Assembly: GCA_002333205.1 (NCBI GenBank)
Contig: DDAD01000146.1
Location: 24,265 to 31,798, forward strand
Direction: 5' to 3'
Length of the DNA: 7,534 nt
Source of the DNA: Pedobacter sp. UBA2067
Lineage (GTDB): Bacteria; Bacteroidota; Bacteroidia; Sphingobacteriales; Sphingobacteriaceae
Each line of letters opens with the position of its first letter. The first letter of the stretch is position 1. Of this stretch, positions 1-6,652 are shown piece by piece. The translations under genes were made by a program, and so were the position numbers. The notes under the pieces were generated by a model. That model saw nothing but the letters and a program-made list of their open reading frames with translations, had not been told where the DNA came from and did no database searches.

Positions 1-1
1 C

Positions 2-406
2 CTTTATTCAGATGACAAAGAAAGCAAGTATAATGGCGGTATGAAGTTGTATTCTGACAACGTAACGGCAAGAACAACATACATTCCTGCTGATAAGATT
101 GAGCCTGGCGACTTCCTGGTAATTGATACCATGAAAGTTGGTAGCGTATCTAAACCAATTTCTTTTACTGGTCAGGATGGTAAAGAAGGTTACAAGATCA
201 TCTTACTGAAGTCTAAAATTCCACCACACAAAGGTAACCTGGAACAGGATTACGCGAAGTTCAAGGAACGTGCTCAGGAACAGAAGATGGACAAGGTACT
301 TAGCGAATGGTTTGAAAAACGACGCGAGAATACTTACATCAAGATCGATGAAGAATTCACCGATTGTGGTGATCTAAAAATATGGACAAAGGGAGCTGCG
401 AAATAG
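2..406 (+). CDS. Peptidyl-prolyl cis-trans isomerase, SurA/parvulin type (3' part only)
   Basis: This is the C-terminal part of a periplasmic folding chaperone/prolyl isomerase for secreted and outer-membrane proteins. The reading frame is open from base 2, so the gene starts outside the window and the ATG at 41 is internal. The first residues, Y-S-D-D-K-E-S-K-Y-N-G-G-M, match the parvulin signature (S-x-D..S...GG). A typical parvulin end follows: an acidic 'IEPGDF' helix start, then 'GSVSKPI' and 'GYKIILLKSKIPPHKGNL'. The last ~60 residues are a charged helix (KFKERAQEQKMDKVLSEWF) and a short tail with a Cys (EEFTDCGDLKIW), as in SurA-like proteins of Bacteroidota. The family assignment rests on these motifs. 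Subcellular location and chaperone role come from family knowledge, since the signal peptide is outside the window. The gene ends 15 bases before a strong terminator hairpin and converges with the GDPD gene. Confidence 0.85.
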   Translation, partial: LYSDDKESKYNGGMKLYSDNVTARTTYIPADKIEPGDFLVIDTMKVGSVSKPISFTGQDGKEGYKIILLKSKIPPHKGNLEQDYAKFKERAQEQKMDKVLSEWFEKRRENTYIKIDEEFTDCGDLKIWTKGAAK

Positions 407-421
407 CACCATACACCTCCA

Positions 422-464
422 AAACAAAAGCGCCTGATCAGATGATGATCAGGCGCTTTTGTTT
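422..464. terminator. Bidirectional intrinsic terminator between convergent genes
   Basis: A perfect 19-bp inverted repeat (422-440 against 446-464) encloses a 5-base loop, GATGA. The core of the stem is GC-rich (GCGCCTGATCA) and both outer flanks are A/T tracts, so the hairpin reads into a TTTTGTTT run on either strand. It begins 15 bases after the stop of the + strand isomerase gene and ends 5 bases before the stop of the - strand GDPD gene. One element therefore probably terminates both transcripts. Confidence 0.9.
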
Positions 465-469
465 GTACG

Positions 470-1363
470 CTACTTTTTCTTACCAGTAGGTTTCACCATC
501 TGGTAGATGTTTGGAAAATCCGATACCACACCGTCTACCCCAAGTCCAATCAGGTAGTTTAGATCTTTCAGGGAGTTCACTGTCCAGGGAATAATCTTTA
601 CCCCCATATCATGGCAACGCTCTACAAGGCTCTTTCCTACCAGCACATAGTATGGGCTATAAACCGTTGGCTTAAACCCAAGTGTTTCTATATTCTGCTC
701 AAAATCTACTTTCTCATCAATCACCAGTGAGGTCTTGATCTTCGGATAGTGCTCATGCAGGTACTGCAGGGCGCGCATATCAATCGACTGGATCATTACT
801 CGTTTACTAATCTTCTTCTCGTTCACCACAGCCATAATCAGCTCTACAAACTCCGAAGGTTCAGGTTGAAATTCCACATCACCTTTACGGATCAGGCTGG
901 TTTCAATGTTATAGTATGGCTTAGCGCGCTTCGTTGCTTTTGCATGCGCCTCAGCAGAATCTATCACTTCTGCCAGCAGTGGCTTGTATGCTTTGTATTT
1001 CTGCTGCCCCGGAAAGCGGTTGTGCACCTTGCTTCCAACGTCGAACTTCTTCACCTGCTCGTAGTCCATCTTGAAGATGTTGTAGTTCTTCTGATCCTTC
1101 AGGGTGATCTCTTTCCCCTGCGGGGTAAGCGAGAATTCATGATTGAAATACGGCTCATGTGACAGCACCGGCTGACGGTCTTTGGTAATAACCACATCCA
1201 TATTCAAAGTGGTTACACCGAGGTCCAGCGCTCGAAGCATTCCACCCACCGTGTTTTCCGGCATTAGGCCGCGTGCACCCATATGGCCTTGCAGGTCAAA
1301 CTTCTGAGCAGATGCAGTAAGGTTCAGTGCGGCGAGGGCGATAAATAAGTAATGTTTTTTCAT
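470..1363 (-). CDS. Secreted glycerophosphodiester phosphodiesterase-family protein with altered active site
   Basis: A 297-residue protein with a signal peptide (hydrophobic residues 5-17, probable cleavage after A19 in ASA-QK) and one GDPD TIM-barrel domain, residues ~22-290. GDPD enzymes hydrolyse deacylated phospholipid headgroup diesters to glycerol 3-phosphate and an alcohol. Family features visible are H27, the G-A-R-G-L-M-P-E-N-T stretch (29-38), D56, the second catalytic His in S-H-E-P (H69), metal ligand E154 in N-I-E-T, and the C-terminal I-P-W-T-V-N and G-V-D-G-V-V-S-D-F-P motifs. Three normally conserved residues differ: the Arg after the first His is M28 (H-M for H-R), the first Glu of the metal pair E-x-D is N54 (N-M-D), and the Lys of E-x-K is S156 (E-T-S). 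Family membership is secure, but activity is doubtful; it could be a binding protein or have altered specificity. It is separated from the upstream gene by a terminator and 134 nt, so it is probably transcribed alone. The ATG at 1361-1363 is preferred because the signal peptide begins there. Confidence 0.9.
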   Translation of the reverse strand: MKKHYLFIALAALNLTASAQKFDLQGHMGARGLMPENTVGGMLRALDLGVTTLNMDVVITKDRQPVLSHEPYFNHEFSLTPQGKEITLKDQKNYNIFKMDYEQVKKFDVGSKVHNRFPGQQKYKAYKPLLAEVIDSAEAHAKATKRAKPYYNIETSLIRKGDVEFQPEPSEFVELIMAVVNEKKISKRVMIQSIDMRALQYLHEHYPKIKTSLVIDEKVDFEQNIETLGFKPTVYSPYYVLVGKSLVERCHDMGVKIIPWTVNSLKDLNYLIGLGVDGVVSDFPNIYQMVKPTGKKK

Positions 1364-1497
1364 GTATTTAGATAACTGTTTATATGAAGTCCTTTCAATC
1401 GCTTTCTAGCGTGATAATTCGAGACATCCTAATAATACCTGGCGCTGTATAGCATAACGTAGAAAAGCTCTTTAAATGGTTGATTGCCTATGTAAAA
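1364..1497 (-). other. Leader region of the GDPD gene, no recognised site
   Basis: This 134-nt AT-rich stretch lies between the terminator of the NTF2-like gene and the GDPD start codon. It must hold the GDPD promoter if that gene is transcribed independently. I looked on the - strand for the Bacteroidota pattern (TTTG about 19 bases before TAnnTTTG) and found no convincing match. No Shine-Dalgarno-like sequence precedes the ATG, no small open frame is convincing, and only a trivial 4-bp hairpin (CGCT-AGAA-AGCG, near 1400-1411) is present. Confidence 0.4.
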
Positions 1498-1535
1498 AGA
1501 AAAGGGTTCCTTAAATGAATAAGAAACCCTTTTCT
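1498..1535 (-). terminator. Intrinsic terminator after the NTF2-like gene
   Basis: A 15-bp inverted repeat (1498-1512 against 1521-1535, one C-A mismatch) encloses an 8-base loop. Read on the - strand, it begins 14 bases after the stop codon of the NTF2-like gene, and the stem AGAAAAGGGTTTCTT/AAGGAACCCTTTTCT is followed by a T-run (1494-1497 continues the T tract). This is a standard rho-independent terminator and probably ends the long - strand transcription unit. Confidence 0.85.
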
Positions 1536-1549
1536 ATGAATTACGTGTA

Positions 1550-2410
1550 TTAACGTTCTGCAGGCGTATAAATCTGCAAGATCAGGTTCCAGTTATGGTC
1601 TGGCTGACGCTCATAAATGTTTACGTAGTGGAAGCTTTCTCTAAGGTCTGCTTTATAGTCGATCGTTGCCACCCCGTAAGTATAGGCAAGATCACCACCA
1701 AGCGCCTTATCAGCCTTAGTTGTTTTAAACGAGATCTTGCTTACCATGCTGTTGTAGAACGCTAACATATTGTCTTTTCCAATGATCGGCTCACGCCCCG
1801 GGAACAGTAATCGTGCGTCGTTGCTCAGGAAGCCAGAGAATGCAGCTATACCATAAGACTTCAATGAGGTTTCCAGTGTTTTCTCTGTAGTCAGGATAAT
1901 ACCTCTACCTGTTGCGATGTCTTTATCGTTGGTGTATTGCGGCTTTGAAAATTCCTTTGGCTCAATAAACTTGGTGGTCACCTTGTTCAATGGCTTGTTG
2001 TGGGTAGTACCCAGGTCAAGCGCTAACTGCCATTTACCGTTCACCATTTTCCAGATGCTTAGGTAATCTCCATAGGTCTTCTCCGCCCCTTCGAAGATGT
2101 AGGCACCGGTAGTGAAACCCCAATCTCCGCTTTTGGAAACCCTTGCATACGCGGGTGTCCAGCTTAATCCTTTGCTGTCCTCCGACTTCGCATGGTGCTC
2201 TCTCGCATTTACCGGGTTTGGTGCGAATGTTATCGCATCTGCAGCAGCATAGTGTGTATACGCAGCCCTGGTACCGTTCTTCGCTACGCTTGCAGCGAAT
2301 TCCTTCTCTGTGTTAACCAGCGATTTGGTTGTGCCATCGTTCTTTTGGGCAAAGCCCGACAGTGCAATCGTAGTCGCTACAACAGTGGTAAATATATTCT
2401 TCAACATCAT
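1550..2410 (-). CDS. Secreted protein with two tandem NTF2-like (DUF4440/SnoaL-like) domains
   Basis: A 286-residue protein with a signal peptide (hydrophobic residues 6-20, probable cleavage after A21 in GFA-QK), so it is likely periplasmic. Two related domains follow. Domain 1 (about 30-140) starts with the helix E-K-E-F-A-A and carries 'SGDWGFTTGAYIF' then 'YLSIWKMVNGKWQLALDLG'. Domain 2 (about 170-285) carries the matching 'GGDLAYTYGVATI' then 'YVNIYERQPDHNWNLILQI'. The repeated pattern (GD-x-(G/A)-(F/Y)-x-(T/Y)-G, then a strand ending in W-x-L) is that of DUF4440/SnoaL-like domains in the NTF2 fold. Members of this fold are small enzymes or ligand-binding proteins, and no catalytic residue can be assigned from sequence alone. 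It starts with two consecutive ATG codons; either could be used. It lies 34 nt after cysS with no terminator between, so it may be the last gene of that operon, although a local promoter is possible. Confidence 0.8.
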   Translation of the reverse strand: MMLKNIFTTVVATTIALSGFAQKNDGTTKSLVNTEKEFAASVAKNGTRAAYTHYAAADAITFAPNPVNAREHHAKSEDSKGLSWTPAYARVSKSGDWGFTTGAYIFEGAEKTYGDYLSIWKMVNGKWQLALDLGTTHNKPLNKVTTKFIEPKEFSKPQYTNDKDIATGRGIILTTEKTLETSLKSYGIAAFSGFLSNDARLLFPGREPIIGKDNMLAFYNSMVSKISFKTTKADKALGGDLAYTYGVATIDYKADLRESFHYVNIYERQPDHNWNLILQIYTPAER

Positions 2411-2444
2411 AATCTTCGTTATTTGCGCTAATATAAGGTTTGTA

Positions 2445-3911
2445 TTACATTTTATTCCAGGTAGTTCCCTCTTTGCTGTCTTTTAACAGGATACCCATAG
2501 ACTGAAGACCGATCCTGATCTTGTCTGAAGTAGCATAGTCCTTGTTCTCTTTGGCAGCCTGACGGATGTCGATAACCAGGTCCAGCACCGAGTTGAGTTC
2601 CTCATTGGAAGCGTCCTCGTCTTTCAATCCGAATACATCAAAAAGGAAGTCCTTCATGATGCTTTTCAGCAGCTCCAGGTCCGCAGCATTGATCCGACCC
2701 TTACCATCATACACCGTATTGATGATTCGTGCCGCTTCGAACAACTCGGCAATCACCACTGGGCTATTGAAATCATCGTTCATCGCTGCGATACAGTTTT
2801 CCTTGATGCTCGCAATATCAAAGTCGCTTTGACCTTCAGCATCTGCCACGAGCTTATCCATTACATGAACAGCATTCATCAGCCTTTTGAAACCCTTTTC
2901 AGAAGCATCTAAAGCATCATTGGAGAAATCCAGCGTACTTCGGTAATGCGCCTGAAGCATAAAGAACTTCACAGTCATCGGGCTAAAGCCCTTTTTAAGC
3001 AGCGGGTGGGTACCCGTAAAAAGCTCATGCGGTAAAAAGCCGTTACCTGCGCTCTTGGACATGCGGGCGCCGTTTACCGTCAACATGTTGGTATGCATCC
3101 AGTATTTCGCGGGTTGTACATGATTGCATGCCTCAGACTGCGCAATTTCATTCGTATGGTGCGTTGCTGCCAGGTCCATGCCCCCACCATGAATGTCAAA
3201 TTCATGACCCAGGTATTTGGAGCTCATGGCCGAGCATTCAATATGCCAGCCCGGGAAGCCCATACCCCATGGCGATGGCCATTGCATGAGCGTCTCCGGC
3301 TTCGCCTTAATCCACAAAGCGAAATCCAGACGACCACGTTTTTCGTCCTGTCCACCCAAGGCACGTGTATTGTGCAGCATGTCTTCCAGGTTGCGGTTTG
3401 TTAAAATCGTGTAGTTGTACTTTTCACTGTATTTTTCGACATCGAAATACACATTACCACCAATCTCATAGGCAAAGCCGTTAGCCATGATTTCCTTTAC
3501 CATCTCAATCTGCTCTATAATATGACCAGTAGCGGTAGGTTCAATGCTCGGCGGTAAGGTATTGAACATGCCCAATACATCATGGAAACCCAGCGTGTAC
3601 TTCTGTACAATCTCCATTGGTTCCAGTTGCTCCAGCTTTGCTCTTTTCGCGAACTTATCATCACCCTCATCACGATCGCCTTCAAGGTGTCCCGCATCGG
3701 TGATGTTGCGCACGTAACGCACTTTATAGCCGCAATATTTAAGGTACCGGAAAATCAGGTCGAAAGAAATGAAGGTACGGCAGTTCCCTAAATGGACATC
3801 ACTGTACACCGTAGGGCCACATACATACATCCCGACATTAGGACTGTTCAGAGGCTCAAATGGCTCTTTTTTTCTAGATAAAGTATTGTAAAGCTGTAAG
3901 CCGTTTATCAT
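2445..3911 (-). CDS. cysS: Cysteinyl-tRNA synthetase
   Basis: A class I aminoacyl-tRNA synthetase of 488 residues, the usual length, that charges tRNA-Cys with cysteine in the cytoplasm. The HIGH-type ATP-binding motif appears as V-H-L-G-N (39-43), directly after Y-V-C-G-P-T. The KMSKS loop appears as R-M-S-K-S (283-287) followed by A-G-N. The zinc ligands that recognise the cysteine substrate are all present: C31, C226 in W-H-I-E-C-S, H251 and E255 in H-H-T-N-E. Further family markers are R-N-I-T-D (68-72) and D-I-H-G-G-G-M-D-L (239-247). The C-terminal part (about 340-488) is the helical DALR-type anticodon region ending in a charged tail. It begins 26 nt after the EEP gene stop, with no terminator between, so it is probably co-transcribed with the mutL-rhomboid block. 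An AGGAA lies about 15 bases before the ATG, too far to be a normal ribosome binding site. Confidence 0.98.
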   Translation of the reverse strand: MINGLQLYNTLSRKKEPFEPLNSPNVGMYVCGPTVYSDVHLGNCRTFISFDLIFRYLKYCGYKVRYVRNITDAGHLEGDRDEGDDKFAKRAKLEQLEPMEIVQKYTLGFHDVLGMFNTLPPSIEPTATGHIIEQIEMVKEIMANGFAYEIGGNVYFDVEKYSEKYNYTILTNRNLEDMLHNTRALGGQDEKRGRLDFALWIKAKPETLMQWPSPWGMGFPGWHIECSAMSSKYLGHEFDIHGGGMDLAATHHTNEIAQSEACNHVQPAKYWMHTNMLTVNGARMSKSAGNGFLPHELFTGTHPLLKKGFSPMTVKFFMLQAHYRSTLDFSNDALDASEKGFKRLMNAVHVMDKLVADAEGQSDFDIASIKENCIAAMNDDFNSPVVIAELFEAARIINTVYDGKGRINAADLELLKSIMKDFLFDVFGLKDEDASNEELNSVLDLVIDIRQAAKENKDYATSDKIRIGLQSMGILLKDSKEGTTWNKM

Positions 3912-3937
3912 TGGATTAAAATTATATTCCTAAAATA

Positions 3938-5050
3938 TTAAGGGTTCATTCGGAGATCGGCCCGCACTGGAAAATGGTCAGAAAGTCTGGCATTCCTCAC
4001 CAGGTGGTTAACGATCTCTATGTCTTTTGTTGTTGCGATATAATCAATTTGAAAGTTCGGGAATTTACCATTGTAGGTTCGGCCCAAGCCTTTCCCCTGT
4101 TCGTCGAAACTCTTATTCATTTTATTGGTCAGCTGCGTCACTGCGTAAGATGCAGGCGTATCGTTAAAGTCGCCGGCAATCAGGAAAGCAGTGGTACAAG
4201 AATCCATATGTTTCTTCATGATGTCCACCTGTCTGCTGCGTTTTTTAAAAGCCATGTTCAGCATAGAAAGGATGCGCTTTGAAGGCCGCAATTCCGGGTC
4301 CATCTGCTCCCGCACTTTACTGATATACTTATAATCCTTCGGCCCAAAGGAGATGCTCTGAAGATGTACATTGTAAACGCGCAGCGTACTATTCTTAATT
4401 TTCAAGTCTACCCAGATGCTGGTATTACCACCATGATTACCATCAAACTCGATTACACCTTTATCTTTAATCGGATATTTCGAAAAGATCGCCAGACCGT
4501 TGGATTCATAATCGTTCTCAGAAGTCGGATAAAAATAGAAATAAGGTGTTTTTAGAATGTCCTGCAGACTGTCGGTCATATCAAAGCTGCCTTTTTGCCG
4601 CGTAAAATACTCCTGGATTGCAATCACGTCGGGGTTCTCCGCTTTAATCAGGTTCAATATCTGACTCTTCACGGAATCACCATTCCCTTCGTCATAAGGG
4701 CGAAAACCATGTACGTTATACGTCATCATTCTTACCAGTCCGGTGTCCGCTTTAGGTCCCTGCCCTTCTTCGCCGGTAAACCGAAAAGTAGCGGTCAATG
4801 CATTCCAGCCCAGGCCAATGATCAGCACGCTAAGGAATGCGAACACCCAACGCCTGCGAATGAGCCACCAGGAAACCATAAATATATTTACAAGCAAGAT
4901 ATAAGGGTATGCAAGACCAAAGAAAGGGATGTACTTGCTCTTACGTGGATCCACGTAACCAGCAATGCTCCCCAGAATCAATGCAATGATCAATCCCAGC
5001 GCCAGCAGTCTTACTAAAAAATCTAAAAGGGTTATTTTCCTTCGTTTCAT
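3938..5050 (-). CDS. Membrane-anchored endonuclease/exonuclease/phosphatase-fold hydrolase
   Basis: A 370-residue protein with three N-terminal membrane helices (about 12-32, 44-63, 68-88) and a C-terminal EEP (DNase I/sphingomyelinase/inositol phosphatase) domain, about 105-368. The catalytic set looks complete: N112 in T-Y-N-V-H-G, E147 in I-Q-E-Y, H229 in Y-N-V-H-L-Q-S, D294 and N296 in A-G-D-F-N-D, D336 in I-D-Y-I, and D358/H359 in L-S-D-H-F-P-V. These bind Mg2+ and the phosphodiester or phosphomonoester. Positive charges at the N-terminus (M-K-R-R-K) and between helices 2 and 3 (R65-R67) suggest the N-terminus is inside and the catalytic domain faces the periplasm. The substrate is unknown; a lipid, nucleotide or nucleic acid ester is possible. 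The ATG directly abuts the stop codon of the upstream rhomboid gene (TAA-ATG), so translation is probably coupled. Confidence 0.9.
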   Translation of the reverse strand: MKRRKITLLDFLVRLLALGLIIALILGSIAGYVDPRKSKYIPFFGLAYPYILLVNIFMVSWWLIRRRWVFAFLSVLIIGLGWNALTATFRFTGEEGQGPKADTGLVRMMTYNVHGFRPYDEGNGDSVKSQILNLIKAENPDVIAIQEYFTRQKGSFDMTDSLQDILKTPYFYFYPTSENDYESNGLAIFSKYPIKDKGVIEFDGNHGGNTSIWVDLKIKNSTLRVYNVHLQSISFGPKDYKYISKVREQMDPELRPSKRILSMLNMAFKKRSRQVDIMKKHMDSCTTAFLIAGDFNDTPASYAVTQLTNKMNKSFDEQGKGLGRTYNGKFPNFQIDYIATTKDIEIVNHLVRNARLSDHFPVRADLRMNP

Positions 5051-5914
5051 TTAATGATTACTGGCTTTGAACAAAGTTTCCTTCTCCTCTTTACTTAACT
5101 TATCGTAGCCTGATTTAGAAATTTTATCTAAGATGGCATCGATCTCACTTTGTGCAATAGTTGAGCCGGATTTTGATGAAGAAGGATTATATGCTTTGTT
5201 TTTAACCACTTTCAGCTTTGGCTTTTTCTTAAACAAATTGCTCCAGTCTGTGCCGCTACGAAGCATTTTGATGTAGGCAAATCCGAATATCGCTCCACCG
5301 ACATGGGCAATATTGCCACCAGCATTTCCTGATCCAACGCCGATGATCGATAAAAGGATGTAGGCCAATGCCAGATACTTTAGTTTCACATTGCCCAGGA
5401 AAAGCATGCGGATCTCGTAATCCGGCACCAGCGTGGCTGTTGCCGTAACAATGGCAATCACTGCTGCGGAAGAACCAATGAGGTGTGCCGTTGGAATAGA
5501 AGGACGAAAAACCGGAAATGCATAGAATGCTGCCGTAAACAGGATTGCGCCACAGATACCTCCTGCAAGGTAAATGAAGTGAAACTGCCGGCTATTCATG
5601 AAGTTCATGAAAATCTGCCCCAGCCAGTAAACCCACAACATGTTGAAAAGTAGGTGGAAAAAGTTGTCATGGAAGAACATGTAGGTCAGCAGCGTATAAA
5701 ACCGCAGCGGCAATGCCGTCACATCAGCTGGAAAGGCAAAGTATTCTCCAACAAAACCAGCGATGCCGCCTGAACCATTTCCAGAAAGAAACAGCAATAC
5801 GCCCAGTAATGCTGTCACAATGAAGACAATCGCATTCAGCCCGATGTATAAGAATATCGGGTTACCTGAACGAAAAACTTTGTACTTCAAATCTTCAATA
5901 AGGCCGTTATTCAT
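5051..5914 (-). CDS. Rhomboid family intramembrane serine protease, second of the pair
   Basis: A 287-residue polytopic membrane protein that should cut transmembrane segments of other proteins. Six core helices occupy about 20-225. The oxyanion-site pattern is H87 and N91 in F-H-L-L-F-N-M, the nucleophile is S149 in I-G-S-S-A-A-V (a G-x-S-A form of the G-x-S-G motif), and the catalytic His is H204 in I-A-H-V-G-G. All residues needed for proteolysis are present. After the membrane core is a basic linker (K-K-K-P-K-L-K, near 230) and a soluble tail ending in 'EIDAILDKISKSGYDKLSKE' and a short helix, a C-terminal motif I recognise from other Bacteroidota rhomboids. The last membrane helix and the basic stretch suggest a cytoplasmic tail. 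The start codon overlaps the end of the upstream rhomboid gene by 8 nt in another frame, which indicates coupled translation. Natural substrates cannot be inferred. Confidence 0.93.
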   Translation of the reverse strand: MNNGLIEDLKYKVFRSGNPIFLYIGLNAIVFIVTALLGVLLFLSGNGSGGIAGFVGEYFAFPADVTALPLRFYTLLTYMFFHDNFFHLLFNMLWVYWLGQIFMNFMNSRQFHFIYLAGGICGAILFTAAFYAFPVFRPSIPTAHLIGSSAAVIAIVTATATLVPDYEIRMLFLGNVKLKYLALAYILLSIIGVGSGNAGGNIAHVGGAIFGFAYIKMLRSGTDWSNLFKKKPKLKVVKNKAYNPSSSKSGSTIAQSEIDAILDKISKSGYDKLSKEEKETLFKASNH

Positions 5915-6650
5915 AGTAATCGTAATAAGTGTGTCTATCCCTATCTTTCCAGATCTTTACCAGAATGAAACCAAGTAAGGCACCGCCCAGGTGCGCATAG
6001 TGCGCAACCGAATCGCCTTGGAACTTCGCAACACCCAGAAATAATTCTATAACGATATATACCGGCATAATGTACTTTGCTTTAATAGGTACCGGTATAA
6101 ACATGATGTACATTTCCACATTCGGATACAACATTCCGAAAGCAACGAGCAGGCCAAAGATAGCACCAGAGGCACCTACCATCGGACCAATATAAATCCC
6201 TAGTAAAGTCTGCCCCTGTTCACGCGTAAGTCCAGGCAGGTTTACTCCTGCCATACCCTCCGCAAGGTCTATCGTCACTGCACCATGATTTACAATGGAA
6301 CCAGTAATGTTGTAAACCTCTATAGACTGTACTAAAAGCTGTAGTGCTAACGCTCCTAAGCCCGTAATCAGGTAAAAGTTAAGGAATCTTTTTGGTCCCC
6401 ACCGGTTCTCCAGCACACTTCCAAACATGTACAGGGCAAACATATTGAATAGAATATGTGTAAAGCCGCCATGCATAAACATGTAGCTGATGGGCTGCCA
6501 AATCTTAAACAAAGGTGAATCAAAATAGAAAGCACCTAAATAATAGGCCAGATCTATGCCTTTCGACTGCATCACCCAGGTCGCAACGAAGAAAAGAATA
6601 TTGATGATCAGCAGGTTCTTAACTACTGGTGGGATCTGGATATTATTCAT
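5907..6650 (-). CDS. Rhomboid family intramembrane serine protease, first of the pair
   Basis: A 247-residue membrane protein with a complete rhomboid active site: H65 and N69 in T-H-I-L-F-N-M, the nucleophile S161 in G-A-S-G-A-I-F-G, and H220 in A-H-L-G-G. It is closer to the GlpG-like consensus than its downstream neighbour, with the conserved 'WQPISYMFMHGGF' lead into helix 2 and E-N-R-W-G-P in loop 2. The stretch between helix 3 and the catalytic helix 4 (about 109-155) is unusually long and polar for this loop; in GlpG topology it is periplasmic and lies next to the active site. The C-terminus is short and rich in Tyr (T-Y-Y-D-Y-Y-E). It starts 2 nt after the mutL stop codon, and its own stop lies inside the next rhomboid gene. 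No Shine-Dalgarno sequence is seen, so coupling to mutL translation is likely. It is not a simple recent copy of its neighbour, since similarity is confined to the core motifs. Confidence 0.95.
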   Translation of the reverse strand: MNNIQIPPVVKNLLIINILFFVATWVMQSKGIDLAYYLGAFYFDSPLFKIWQPISYMFMHGGFTHILFNMFALYMFGSVLENRWGPKRFLNFYLITGLGALALQLLVQSIEVYNITGSIVNHGAVTIDLAEGMAGVNLPGLTREQGQTLLGIYIGPMVGASGAIFGLLVAFGMLYPNVEMYIMFIPVPIKAKYIMPVYIVIELFLGVAKFQGDSVAHYAHLGGALLGFILVKIWKDRDRHTYYDYYE

Positions 6651-6652
6651 GT

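Noticed and set aside
41..43. ATG as start of a 121-residue protein
   Set aside because: The frame is open from base 2 and the upstream residues complete the parvulin motif; the ATG is internal.
749..1162. 137-codon + strand open frame opposite the GDPD gene
   Set aside because: It is antisense to conserved GDPD motifs and resembles no known family.
470..1363. GDPD gene as a decaying pseudogene
   Set aside because: The frame is full length, the signal peptide and fold motifs are intact, and only point substitutions affect the active site.
2411..2444. Possible promoter TATATTAG (- strand) before the NTF2-like gene
   Set aside because: It differs from TAnnTTTG at one position and has no TTTG/TTG element at the right distance; AT-rich gaps produce such matches by chance.
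4595..5017. 140-codon + strand open frame opposite the EEP gene
   Set aside because: It lies antisense to the membrane and start region of EEP, with no domain or export signal; its composition is that of a shadow frame.
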